Below, one piece after another: positions 8,915 to 15,996 of a stretch of DNA of 27,467 nucleotides. Position numbers and translations under genes: made by a program. The notes under the pieces are model-generated. The model had not been told where the DNA came from and did not search any database. It worked only from the letters and a program-made list of their open reading frames with translations. The stretch comes from an uncultured Eubacteriales bacterium (GTDB taxonomy: Bacteria > Bacillota > Clostridia > Christensenellales > UMGS416). The stretch lies in the NCBI GenBank assembly GCA_900542005.1, contig UQLW01000037.1, positions 1 through 27,467 on the forward strand. The letters run 5' to 3'. Numbering within the stretch: the first letter of the stretch is position 1; each line of letters opens with the position of its first letter.

Positions 8915-8960
8915 CAACGGTTTGCCATAGATATATCCTATGGCAAACCGTTGCTTTTAT
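8915..8960 (+). terminator. Terminator after the LysR gene
   Basis: A perfect 16-bp stem (8915-8930 with 8938-8953) has the loop ATATATC and is followed by CTTTTATATATTTT. It begins 19 nt after the regulator's stop codon and separates it from the methyltransferase gene. Confidence 0.88.
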
Positions 8961-9103
8961 ATATTTTACAGTAAGACAGCAGGTAAGTACAATACGATTG
9001 TCCTGACTGCGGCTTGAAAACATCTAGGAGATAAAAACGGTCGCAAGCCTGAAAAATACGGTTCTGGCAGCAAAATCAAAACAAGAAAAGGAGAGATTTG
9101 ATT

Positions 9104-10219
9104 ATGGGTAATTTGCACACTCCATTTCGATATGATCATGTGGGTAGCTTTCTGCGTCCTGCTGAATTAAAAGAGGCAAGAGCAAGTTTTGAGGCCGGAA
9201 AAATCAAAGCGGAACAGCTGAAAGCCGTAGAGGACAAATGCATTGCTGAACTTGTGGCAAAACAGAAAGCGGCGGGTTACCATGTGATTACTGACGGCGA
9301 GTTTCGCAGGGCGACATGGCACTTGGATTTTATGTGGGGTTTTAGCGGTGTGGGACACAGCAAGACGAAGACCGGACTTCCGTTCCACGGAGAAGCGGCG
9401 ATGATTGATGATACCTATTTGGTGGGAAAGGTTTCCGTAAGGAAGCACCCGTTCATAGAACACTTTAAGTTTATAAAGCAGTTCGAGGATGAGACTACGG
9501 TGGCAAAGCAAACGATCCCTGCTCCCGCTCAGTTCCTTGAGCAGATGATTATGCCGTTTGCCGCAGAAAATACGGCGAAATATTACGCTAATACGGAGGA
9601 ACTGATTCAGGACATTGTGGCGGGATACAAAAAAGTGATTGCAGATTTGTATGATGCAGGCTGCCGCAATATCCAGCTGGACGACTGCTCTTGGGGAATG
9701 GTGGTTGATCCAAACGCTCCACAGATTTTCGGAACGGATGAAAAGGGACTAAAAGCCGTGATGGAAAAGCTGCTCCGCATCAACAACCTCGCCATAGAGG
9801 GAGCGCCCGATGATTTAGTCATCAATACCCATGTATGCCGCGGGAATTTCCATTCGACCTATGCCAGCAGCGGCGCCTATGACAGAGTCGCTGAAGTGCT
9901 GTTTGCTTCGGAAAATGTAAATGCATATTATCTGGAGTTTGATGATGAACGCTCAGGTGGCTTTGAACCGCTTGCGGTTGTTTCCGGGAATAAAAAGGTG
10001 GTTCTTGGCCTTGTAACCACCAAATCTGCGACGTTGGAGACAAAGGATGCTGTTATCGCCAGAATCCGTGAAGCTGCGAACTACATTCCCCTTGAAAGGC
10101 TGTATCTCAGCCCGCAGTGCGGCTTTGCTTCCTGTGAGATTGGCAACAAGCTGACGGAAGAGGAGCAGTGGGCAAAACTAGCATTGGTGAAAGAAATTGC
10201 GGAAGAGGTTTGGAGATAA
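9104..10219 (+). CDS. YxjG/YxjH-like cobalamin-independent methionine synthase family protein
   Basis: A 371-residue protein of the MetE C-terminal-domain (UROD/MetE-like TIM barrel) family. These proteins resemble the zinc domain of 5-methyltetrahydropteroyltriglutamate-homocysteine methyltransferase but lack its N-terminal half. The opening RYDHVGSFLRP and DGEFRRATWHLDF are typical of the YxjG/YxjH group. Candidate zinc ligands are His243 and Cys245 (NTHVCRGN), Glu278 (YYLEFDDE) and Cys339 (SPQCGF). The start is set at ATG 9104 because AAAAGGAGAG is 8 nt upstream; an in-frame TTG at 9098 is too close. The methyl donor is uncertain, and methionine synthesis from homocysteine is the usual annotation. 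The gene shares the AT-rich character of the LysR gene. Confidence 0.88.
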   Translation: MGNLHTPFRYDHVGSFLRPAELKEARASFEAGKIKAEQLKAVEDKCIAELVAKQKAAGYHVITDGEFRRATWHLDFMWGFSGVGHSKTKTGLPFHGEAAMIDDTYLVGKVSVRKHPFIEHFKFIKQFEDETTVAKQTIPAPAQFLEQMIMPFAAENTAKYYANTEELIQDIVAGYKKVIADLYDAGCRNIQLDDCSWGMVVDPNAPQIFGTDEKGLKAVMEKLLRINNLAIEGAPDDLVINTHVCRGNFHSTYASSGAYDRVAEVLFASENVNAYYLEFDDERSGGFEPLAVVSGNKKVVLGLVTTKSATLETKDAVIARIREAANYIPLERLYLSPQCGFASCEIGNKLTEEEQWAKLALVKEIAEEVWR

Positions 10220-10454
10220 ACTGCGTAAATGATTTGAATGACAGGGAAACAGCTCGCTTCGGCGGGGTGTTTTGCAGCAAGAAGTTGAAATGCGTTGCCA
10301 GTGGTTTGATTACTGAAAGCAAAAATACAGCCGATAACCTTTATAACGATTGCGCCCTTACTGTTAAAGGTGTGGTGCATTTATACCTTGCATGGATTCT
10401 TCGTTAAGGGATATATTTTTAGAATCGTCACATTATATCATCCTAAATATGATA
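10220..10454. other. AT-rich right flank of the LysR/methyltransferase module
   Basis: No gene is recognised here. An open plus-strand frame continues past the methyltransferase stop in another phase (to about 10407), but it has no ribosome binding site of its own and no known motif. Composition stays AT-rich to about 10454, where a terminator hairpin and GC-rich backbone sequence begin, so the right edge of the inserted module probably lies in this interval. Confidence 0.4.
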
Positions 10455-10484
10455 AAAGAACCAGCCTGTAACGGCTGGTTCTTT
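10455..10484. terminator. Bidirectional hairpin terminator
   Basis: A perfect 12-bp stem (10455-10466 with 10473-10484) has a 6-nt loop TGTAAC. It lies 21 nt beyond the stop of the minus-strand exonuclease gene, with T-rich runs on both sides, so it can end that gene and also stop readthrough from the left. Confidence 0.8.
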
Positions 10485-10505
10485 CTGTTTATAGCGTCAA
10501 GACAG

Positions 10506-11408
10506 CTAAGCCTGGATGGCCTGGCGCTGCACAAGGCGCTCCATGTAGCGGGCCTTTGTCTCCGCGTCCAGGGCGAAGAGCATGGCTTTTGCCGAAAAAT
10601 TCCCCTCCGACAGGCGCTTGACCCGCAGCTTGGCCATGAATTCGCCGTGCTCCGGGCAGCGAAAGAGGGCGCTCTCCCGATTGCGGCCCTGGGGCAGCCA
10701 ATCGCCGCCCTCCATGATCTGACCGCAGACAGGGCAGGTCACAAGGCGCAGGCGCTCATCCTGCAGGGCCTCCCCGCGGCTGCTATAGCCGCTGAAGCGC
10801 TGGCTGCGCAGGCAGCTGCCGCCTTCCTTTTCCATTAGGTCGGAGCCATATTCGCGGATGCCGCGCTTAAGATCCAGCTCGCGGACGATGGCGGCCGTAT
10901 GGAGCGCGTCGTTCAGCGCGTCGTGGGCGCGGTTCTGCTGGGGGATGCCCAGAAGCTCCATCGCGCCGGACAGGGACCACTGGCGCTTTTGCTGGGTGAT
11001 CTGCTCATTAAAAATCTGCTGCAGGTTATAGGTGGCGGGAACCCAGGACAGGTCCAGCTGATGCAGCTTCAGATTATCCAGCAGCATGGCGGTATCGTCG
11101 CCGCCCCAGGTGAGGAAGCAGGCGTCAGGGCCGCACCAGTCGCGGAAACGGTCCACGGCCTCGGGAAAATCCAGCCCCTGGGCCAGGTCGCGGGAATGGA
11201 TGCCGGTCAGCCGCCTGACCGCGCTGTTCATCTTGGCATAGTAGCGGGGCTTGATGATGAGTTTCAGCGTTTCCAGCTCCTGAAGCTGCTCGTCCAGCTT
11301 AATGGCGCCGATTTGGATAATTTCTCCGTGCAGGGGAAAGGGCTTTTGAATGATCTTTTCTTTGGTAACGGCCTGGTTCCATTCCAGATCCAAAACAATA
11401 TAATTCAT
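10506..11408 (-). CDS. DEDD-type 3'-5' exonuclease with C-terminal zinc ribbon
   Basis: A 300-residue protein. The start is placed at the ATG for MNYIVLDLEWNQ; a longer frame to 11480 adds 24 residues without family similarity. The N-terminal domain (about 1-180) is an RNase T/DnaQ-like exonuclease: Asp7 and Glu9 in LDLEW supply the first motif, FLTWGGDD the middle aspartate and AHDALNDALHTAAI the last motif, as in the ERI1/KapD-like group. The C-terminal part carries CPVCG and RCPEHGEF, a likely four-ligand zinc site. It should trim DNA or RNA 3' ends; which nucleic acid is not determined. AAGGA is 13 nt before the start, a rather long spacing. The gene is transcribed alone. Confidence 0.9.
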   Translation of the reverse strand: MNYIVLDLEWNQAVTKEKIIQKPFPLHGEIIQIGAIKLDEQLQELETLKLIIKPRYYAKMNSAVRRLTGIHSRDLAQGLDFPEAVDRFRDWCGPDACFLTWGGDDTAMLLDNLKLHQLDLSWVPATYNLQQIFNEQITQQKRQWSLSGAMELLGIPQQNRAHDALNDALHTAAIVRELDLKRGIREYGSDLMEKEGGSCLRSQRFSGYSSRGEALQDERLRLVTCPVCGQIMEGGDWLPQGRNRESALFRCPEHGEFMAKLRVKRLSEGNFSAKAMLFALDAETKARYMERLVQRQAIQA

Positions 11409-11497
11409 GATAATCGGGTGTTCCTTTCCATCAGGCATACCTAATAAGTTTACAACACGGAGGGAAAAGGTACAACCCACCGATCAAAATTGTCGCG

Positions 11498-11525
11498 CAA
11501 AAGGCCCTGCCGCCAGGGCAGGGCC
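11498..11525 (-). terminator. Terminator of the gntR-ABC operon
   Basis: A perfect 9-bp GC stem (11503-11511 with 11517-11525) has a 5-nt loop and is followed on the minus strand by TTTT. It sits 6 nt beyond the permease stop codon. Confidence 0.8.
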
Positions 11526-11531
11526 ATGCGT

Positions 11532-12149
11532 TTAGAATTCCTTTCGCTCATATATCCTGCAGCTGATCCACCAGGACAGCGCCAGGAGGGACAGCAGCGC
11601 GAGCGGCAGCCCGATAACCAGCAAAGGGGCGGGCGGGGTGAGGGAAGAGAAGTCGCCGCCAGTTTTTTCATAGATAGCGGCGGCGCTGAAGGGGAGCATA
11701 AGGATCAGCATCATCATAAGGCGGCTCTTTTCCGCGCCGAACTGGAAGACCAACGGCAGCAGGATGGACAGATACAGGACGCTGCCGGCCAGGAAGATCA
11801 GCGGCAGGAGGATCCAGAGCCGCTGCGGATCGGCCCCTTCGCCGGCCAGGTTGATAAGGGCGCTCAGGGCAAAGCCCGCCGTGCTGAGCATCAGGCCCAG
11901 CAGGTATTTGCTGGTAACAAGCTGGCGGCGGCTGACCGGCAGGGTCAGGCTGTAGCCATCCCAATGGGCCAGGGTATCATAGGAGAATACCGTGATGGGC
12001 AGGGTAGCCCCAAAGACCACCACCATGGCGCTGACAAAGGAGAAATCCTCCAGGAAAAAGGAGGCGGCCAGCATGAAGGCCACCGCGCCAATCATGATTT
12101 TTCCATACCGGCGCAGGGTCAACAAATCCTTAATCAATAGCCCTTTCAT
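11532..12149 (-). CDS. ABC-2 type transporter permease
   Basis: A 205-residue integral membrane protein with six hydrophobic helices, at about residues 20-36, 38-60, 80-105, 110-138, 142-160 and 172-196. The opening MKGLLIKDLLTLRRYGK is typical of small ABC-2 permeases of the ABC2_membrane_5 type. Such permeases are encoded with a YtrA-like GntR regulator and an ATPase, as here. It starts 3 nt after the ATPase stop, and a terminator follows directly, so it is the last gene of a three-gene operon. Family transporters often respond to cell-envelope stress or antibiotics; the substrate cannot be read from the sequence. Confidence 0.9.
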   Translation of the reverse strand: MKGLLIKDLLTLRRYGKIMIGAVAFMLAASFFLEDFSFVSAMVVVFGATLPITVFSYDTLAHWDGYSLTLPVSRRQLVTSKYLLGLMLSTAGFALSALINLAGEGADPQRLWILLPLIFLAGSVLYLSILLPLVFQFGAEKSRLMMMLILMLPFSAAAIYEKTGGDFSSLTPPAPLLVIGLPLALLSLLALSWWISCRIYERKEF

Positions 12150-12152
12150 GGG

Positions 12153-13016
12153 TTAGGCTTCCCCCTTTCCGTAAAATACCATGATATCGTCGAGCGTGGC
12201 GCGGTTGAGCGGGATCTGGGGGTAGGCGCGGCCGAAGGCCCGGCAGTCTGCGACCAACATCTCGGCGCCAAAGCTGTGACGGCGCAGGGGCCCCCGGTCC
12301 TCCGGGCGGATGGCGGACGCCTCGCCCTGCCGGAGCTGGGCCACGGCAAAGCGCTCCAGCATCCGGTCTTTTTCCTCCGCCAGGCGAACCTGGCCCTGCT
12401 GCAGCAGCACGATGTAGTCCGCCACCCGCTCCAGGTCGGTGGTGATATGGGTGGACATGAGGATACCCCGGCTATCATCCTGGATGAATTCCAGGAACAG
12501 ATCCAGCATTTCACTGCGCACGACAGGATCTAGGCCGCTGGTTGCCTCATCCAGGATGAGAAGGCGTGGATGGTGGGCCAGCGCGCAGGCCAGGGAGAGC
12601 TTGGTTTTCATTCCGCGGGACAGGTCCTTGACGGGCTTGCCGGGGTTAAGGGTAAAGCGCTCCAGCAGGGAAGCGTAGTACCCATGATCCCAGCTGGGGA
12701 ACAGGGGCGACAGGATGCGCGCCAGATGGGTTGGCGTCAGGTGATCGTGGAAGCAGCATTCGTCCAGGACAACGCCGATTTGCTCGTGGGCCCGTATGCC
12801 CTCCTTCTGCGCGTCCATCCCCATCAGGCTGATCTGCCCGCCGTCGGGACGGATCAACCCCAGAAGGGACTTGAGCGTGGTGGTCTTGCCGGCGCCGTTT
12901 TCCCCGATAAGCCCTACAATAGAGCCTGCGGGCAGCGTCAGGCTGACGTCTTTCAGAGAAAAGGCGCCGTATTGCTTGCATAGATGGGAAATTTCAATCA
13001 GATTTTCCATGTTCAT
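12153..13016 (-). CDS. ABC transporter ATP-binding protein
   Basis: A 287-residue ATPase. Walker A is GENGAGKTT (residues 38-46), the signature loop is LSRGM (132-136) in place of the usual LSGGQ, Walker B ends in LLILDEATSGLDP (Asp156, Glu157), and the switch histidine is in STHI. The Q-loop region reads VVLDE, as in other YtrB-like ATPases. The start ATG overlaps the gntR stop in an ATGA, so translation is coupled. It energises the permease encoded directly downstream. The C-terminal 70 residues after the switch are a family-typical extension of unknown role. Confidence 0.94.
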   Translation of the reverse strand: MNMENLIEISHLCKQYGAFSLKDVSLTLPAGSIVGLIGENGAGKTTTLKSLLGLIRPDGGQISLMGMDAQKEGIRAHEQIGVVLDECCFHDHLTPTHLARILSPLFPSWDHGYYASLLERFTLNPGKPVKDLSRGMKTKLSLACALAHHPRLLILDEATSGLDPVVRSEMLDLFLEFIQDDSRGILMSTHITTDLERVADYIVLLQQGQVRLAEEKDRMLERFAVAQLRQGEASAIRPEDRGPLRRHSFGAEMLVADCRAFGRAYPQIPLNRATLDDIMVFYGKGEA

Positions 13017-13387
13017 TGATCCTCATAGATAAGCTGGAGCAGCTCGGTAAGCTCCTGCAGGCTGATGGCCCCGCTGCGGGCGACCGATACGGCCGCCTCC
13101 AGATGCTCCTGGGCAAGGCGCAGATGCTCCTCCCGCACGAGTTCCCTGTTCTGACGGGCAACGAAGCAGCCCTTTCCGGGTACGGTCACAATAAAGCCGT
13201 CCCGCTCCAGGTCTTCGTAGGCCCGCTTGGTGGTAATGACGCTGATCCGCAGCTCCTTGGCCAGAAGCCGCATGGAGGGAAGCGCCTGCCCCTCGATCAG
13301 CTCACCCTGCAGAATGAGCGACTTGATTTGGGCGGTGATCTGTTCATAGATGGGCTTCCCTGAGGTATTGGAAAGAAGAATATCCAA
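13013..13387 (-). CDS. GntR-family repressor, YtrA-like
   Basis: A 124-residue regulator with a winged helix domain (about residues 10-75: PIYEQITAQIKSLILQGEL, then LPSMRLLAKELRIS and RAYEDLERDGFI) and a short C-terminal dimerising helix, the build of the YtrA subfamily. The start is a TTG (13385-13387) with GAGGTG 4 nt upstream; no ATG in the frame agrees with the family start. YtrA-type proteins repress their own operon with an ABC transporter, and a large palindrome overlaps the promoter just upstream. It is the first gene of the operon. Confidence 0.9.
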   Translation of the reverse strand: MDILLSNTSGKPIYEQITAQIKSLILQGELIEGQALPSMRLLAKELRISVITTKRAYEDLERDGFIVTVPGKGCFVARQNRELVREEHLRLAQEHLEAAVSVARSGAISLQELTELLQLIYEDQ

Positions 13388-13399
13388 GGCACACCTCGT

Positions 13400-13453
13400 T
13401 ATACTGTATATACAATGTATGCACAGTATAACGCTTGCCCTATCGATTGTCAA
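13400..13453 (-). promoter_or_regulatory. Consensus sigma-A promoter overlapping a palindromic GntR operator
   Basis: Read on the minus strand: TTGACA (13448-13453), a 17-nt spacer, then TATACT (13425-13430). The -10 box is inside a 31-bp near-perfect palindrome centred on 13415, with outer arms TATACTGT (13400-13407) and ACAGTATA (13423-13430) and an inner core ATACAATGTAT (13410-13420); only two base pairs are mismatched. Repressor bound here would cover the -10 box and start site, so autoregulation by the first gene is expected. The palindrome itself is seen directly; the identity of the binding protein is inference from the YtrA family. Confidence 0.88.
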
Positions 13454-13485
13454 GGGAAAAAGAAAAAACTTCGAGGGCGGACCGG

Positions 13486-13514
13486 TTGAAGCGCGGGCTG
13501 AATCACGGTATAAT
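13486..13514 (+). promoter_or_regulatory. Sigma-A promoter for the DUF1934 gene
   Basis: TTGAAG (13486-13491) and a perfect TATAAT (13509-13514) are separated by 17 nt. The predicted start point is about 20 nt before the ribosome binding site of the gene at 13544. It diverges from the gntR operon promoter, the two -35 boxes being about 33 nt apart. Confidence 0.82.
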
Positions 13515-13543
13515 GGTCGGCAGAAGCAAAAGGAGTTCGTTTG

Positions 13544-13972
13544 ATGGAATATGATGTGCGGGTAAGGGTTCAGGGCGCGCCGGGCGAGACCGGGCAGGTA
13601 TCGCCGCTGATCGTGGATACGGAGGGCCATCTTGCGGTGGAGCGGGGCCGGTGCGCGCTCAGCTATTATCAATACGAGGGCGAGGAGGCGCTGCCGGTGA
13701 AAACCAGCATCCGTCTGGAGCGGAGCACGGTGGCCATGGAGCGCAGCGACCATACGACCATGGTCTTTGACCGGAAACGCCCCAGCTTTCATCCGGTGCT
13801 GACCCAGTCAGGCCGGTTGGTGTCGATGATGGTGGTGCCTCACCGGATCGAGTGGAACCAAAGAAAGGGGAGGGGTACGCTGCGGCTGGCCTATGACCTT
13901 GTCTATGACGGACGGATTACCTCCAACCACGACATCCTCTTTGAGTTCGCGCCCAGCCATGGAGCCCTATAA
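13544..13972 (+). CDS. DUF1934 (YwiB-like) beta-barrel protein
   Basis: A 142-residue protein, the usual length for DUF1934. Family features are the opening VRVRVQG, the central LSYYQYEGEE and the late LRLAYDLVYDGRITSNHDILFEF segment. The fold is a lipocalin-like barrel; the function is unknown. AAAAGGAG is 8 nt before the ATG. In many Bacillota the ywiB gene lies next to argS (arginyl-tRNA synthetase). Here the next gene overlaps its end by 14 bp and looks like an argS remnant or paralogue, which supports the assignment. Confidence 0.88.
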   Translation: MEYDVRVRVQGAPGETGQVSPLIVDTEGHLAVERGRCALSYYQYEGEEALPVKTSIRLERSTVAMERSDHTTMVFDRKRPSFHPVLTQSGRLVSMMVVPHRIEWNQRKGRGTLRLAYDLVYDGRITSNHDILFEFAPSHGAL

Positions 13973-14495
13973 CGAAATCTGCGCGCTTGTGGAGGCGCGC
14001 ATCACGGCGGCGATGGGGCGGAGGCCCGAGGGGCTGGTGGTGGCGCCCTGCCGGACGATGGGCTACCATCTCTACAGCAACGCCGGCTTCCTTGCCCGCG
14101 GCCCCTTGGCCCTGGAAAAGGTATGCCCGCCTCAATGCACGGTTATCGCCCAGGGTGGGTTTATCAATTACCGGCTGAGCGAAGCGGCGCTGCGGCTGGC
14201 GGTGGAGCAGCTGGCTGGACAGGCACCCGCGGGGGGGCATGCGGCGGCGCAGCCGGCCCGGGCCTCAAGGCTGGAGGCGCTGCTGGCGCTGCGGGCCGAT
14301 GAAAAGACCTGGGGCCCCGAGGGGGAAGCGCTGGCCTGGCTGCTCATCGTGAGCCGCCCCCCGGTGGGCAAGCGGGAGATGGAACGGCTATGGCGGGCCT
14401 TTGAGGCCTACTTTCGCTGCGGCCGGGTAGATCATCAGCTCATCCAGGCGCTGCGCCTGCGGCTGGCGCAGGCCCATGAGGAAGGAGAAGGATAA
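13959..14495 (+). CDS. ArgRS-like protein lacking the catalytic domain (Add-1/DALR-like)
   Basis: A 178-residue protein starting at ATG 13959 inside the end of the DUF1934 gene. The N-terminal half resembles the N-terminal additional domain of arginyl-tRNA synthetase, which recognises the tRNA elbow; the key resemblance is the block CTVIAQGGFINYRLS, like the GFINF.LS ending of that domain. The C-terminal half is helical, and its end (LWRAFEAYFRCGRV) resembles the DALR anticodon-binding domain. No HIGH-like or KMSK-like motifs are present, so it cannot charge tRNA. The ywiB-argS neighbourhood of other Bacillota fits this origin. It may be a tRNA-binding protein; this is inference from weak similarity and needs a profile search. 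Confidence 0.6.
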   Translation: MEPYNEICALVEARITAAMGRRPEGLVVAPCRTMGYHLYSNAGFLARGPLALEKVCPPQCTVIAQGGFINYRLSEAALRLAVEQLAGQAPAGGHAAAQPARASRLEALLALRADEKTWGPEGEALAWLLIVSRPPVGKREMERLWRAFEAYFRCGRVDHQLIQALRLRLAQAHEEGEG

Positions 14496-14496
14496 C

Positions 14497-14799
14497 ATGA
14501 TACGCCATGTGGTAATGTGGAAATTCCGCCCCGGCTGCGAGGCGGAAGCCGAGGAATTCCTGACAAGGCTTCGCGCGCTGGGCGGGGAGCTGGAGATGAT
14601 CCGGGCGATGCGGGTGCAGCGGGACAGCTCCGGCCGGGCCGATCATTTCGACGCTGTGCTGCTGGCTGATTTTGATGATGACAAGGCCCTGGCAGCCTAT
14701 CTGGCGGATCCACGGCATCTGGCGGTCTCCGCGCTGTGCAAGGCCATCCGGGAGCAAAGGGCTTCGGTGGATTATGTTTGGGAACCGGAAGAAAGGTAG
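14497..14799 (+). CDS. Dabb (stress-responsive A/B barrel) domain protein
   Basis: A 100-residue protein that is a single Dabb domain: opening MIRHVVMWKFRPG, central LGGELEMIRAMRVQRD, then YLADPRHLAVSALCKAIREQRASVDY. These ferredoxin-like dimeric barrels are common, and their reactions are mostly unknown. The start at 14497 is preferred over an upstream in-frame ATG at 14476, because the domain begins there and AAGGAGAAGGA precedes it. It is the last gene of the DUF1934 operon, 1 nt after the previous stop and 15 nt before a terminator. Confidence 0.9.
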   Translation: MIRHVVMWKFRPGCEAEAEEFLTRLRALGGELEMIRAMRVQRDSSGRADHFDAVLLADFDDDKALAAYLADPRHLAVSALCKAIREQRASVDYVWEPEER

Positions 14800-14814
14800 C
14801 GCTTAAGGCACGAG

Positions 14815-14850
14815 AAGGCCTCCCGCTGAAGGCGGGAGGCCTTTTCTATC
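14815..14850 (+). terminator. Terminator of the DUF1934 operon
   Basis: A perfect 12-bp stem (14815-14826 with 14832-14843) has a 5-nt loop TGAAG and is followed by TTCTATCTAT. It lies between converging genes and may also slow transcription from butyrate kinase, although no T-tract is visible in that direction. Confidence 0.8.
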
Positions 14851-14901
14851 TATATCGGGGTGAAAGATGCTGTCCAGGACAAGCGAGCATTTGGGATGCG
14901 G

Positions 14902-15981
14902 CTATTCCTCATACTGCATCAGCGGCTGCCGCCCCTGCAGCACGGCCAGCGCCCCCTGGGCCATGGCCAGCAGCTCGTTTTCGCCGGGCACCACATAAAT
15001 GGGCGCGATCAGATCGACATTTTGCTTGATGAAACCGGTAAAACGGTTACTATGGGCCAGGCCGCCGGTCAGGATGATGGCGTCGACCCGGCCGGAGAGC
15101 ACGGCGACCATCGCGCCGATCTGCTTGGAGACCTGATAGGCCATGGCCTCCAGCACCAGGGCGGCGAAGGAATCGCCGTTTTTAATCATGCGTTCGCACT
15201 TTCGCAGGTCGTTGGTGCCAAGAAGGGCCTGCATTCCGCTGCCGTTGGTGACAAGGTCCACCATCTCCTGGTGGGTGTACTGGCCGGAATAACACATATC
15301 GATCAAGGGGATAAGCGGCACCGCGCCGCTGCGCTCGGGGGTGAAGGGCCCCTCGCCCATCAGTGCGTCGTTGACGTCCACCACACGGCCGTAAAAATGG
15401 GCGCCGACCGTAATGCCGCCTCCCATATGGGCCACGATCAGGCGGCTGTTCTCATAATCCCGTCCCATTTGCGTACAGACCCGCTTGGCTACGGCCTTGG
15501 CGTTCAGCGCGTGAAAGATGCTGCGCCGCTCGATGCCCGGGATGCCGGTAAGCTTGGCCTGGGGCGTCATTTCGTCGGTGACGATTGGATCCACGGTGAA
15601 GGCCTGCACCCCAAAGCAGTCGGCCAGATCCCGGGCGATCAGCCCGCCCAGGGAGGAGGCGTGCAGGCTTGCCTCGCCGGTCGAAAGGTCGTGGACCATC
15701 CGGTCATTGACGGCGTATACCCCGGAGTCCAGCGGCTTGATCATGCCGCCGCGCCCGACCACAACGTCGATGGAGAAGGGACTCTGCCGCTGGGCCTCCT
15801 CCAACGCCTGCCGCACCATAGCCTCCCGGAGGGGCTTTTGCCCCATGACGCTTCCACAGGCGTCCAGCTCCTCCCGGCTGTGGCGCAGCACCTGCTCGAA
15901 AAGGCGGTCTTCATTGCGGTAGACGGCAATCTTGGTGGTGGTAGAGCCGGGGTTGATGATAAGAACATGATAATCCTGCAC
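14902..15981 (-). CDS. buk: Butyrate kinase
   Basis: A 359-residue enzyme, full length for butyrate kinase. It interconverts butyryl phosphate and ADP with butyrate and ATP, the last step of one route to butyrate. Acetokinase-family motifs are NPGSTTTKIAVY near the N-terminus, VVGRGGMIKP, HMGGGITVGAH (phosphate loop), and the adenosine site ILTGGLAHS near the C-terminus. The start is a GTG (15979-15981) with AAAGGAGG 9 nt upstream. It follows the ACT-domain gene after 15 nt, so the two form an operon. No phosphotransbutyrylase (ptb) is in the window. A branched-chain fatty acid kinase role in the same family cannot be excluded. Confidence 0.94.
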   Translation of the reverse strand: MQDYHVLIINPGSTTTKIAVYRNEDRLFEQVLRHSREELDACGSVMGQKPLREAMVRQALEEAQRQSPFSIDVVVGRGGMIKPLDSGVYAVNDRMVHDLSTGEASLHASSLGGLIARDLADCFGVQAFTVDPIVTDEMTPQAKLTGIPGIERRSIFHALNAKAVAKRVCTQMGRDYENSRLIVAHMGGGITVGAHFYGRVVDVNDALMGEGPFTPERSGAVPLIPLIDMCYSGQYTHQEMVDLVTNGSGMQALLGTNDLRKCERMIKNGDSFAALVLEAMAYQVSKQIGAMVAVLSGRVDAIILTGGLAHSNRFTGFIKQNVDLIAPIYVVPGENELLAMAQGALAVLQGRQPLMQYEE

Positions 15982-15996
15982 GAAAATATGCCTCCT

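Noticed and set aside
10168..10407. 79-codon plus-strand frame at the end of the methyltransferase module
   Set aside because: It starts inside the methyltransferase gene, has no ribosome binding site and resembles no family known to me; it may be remnant sequence.
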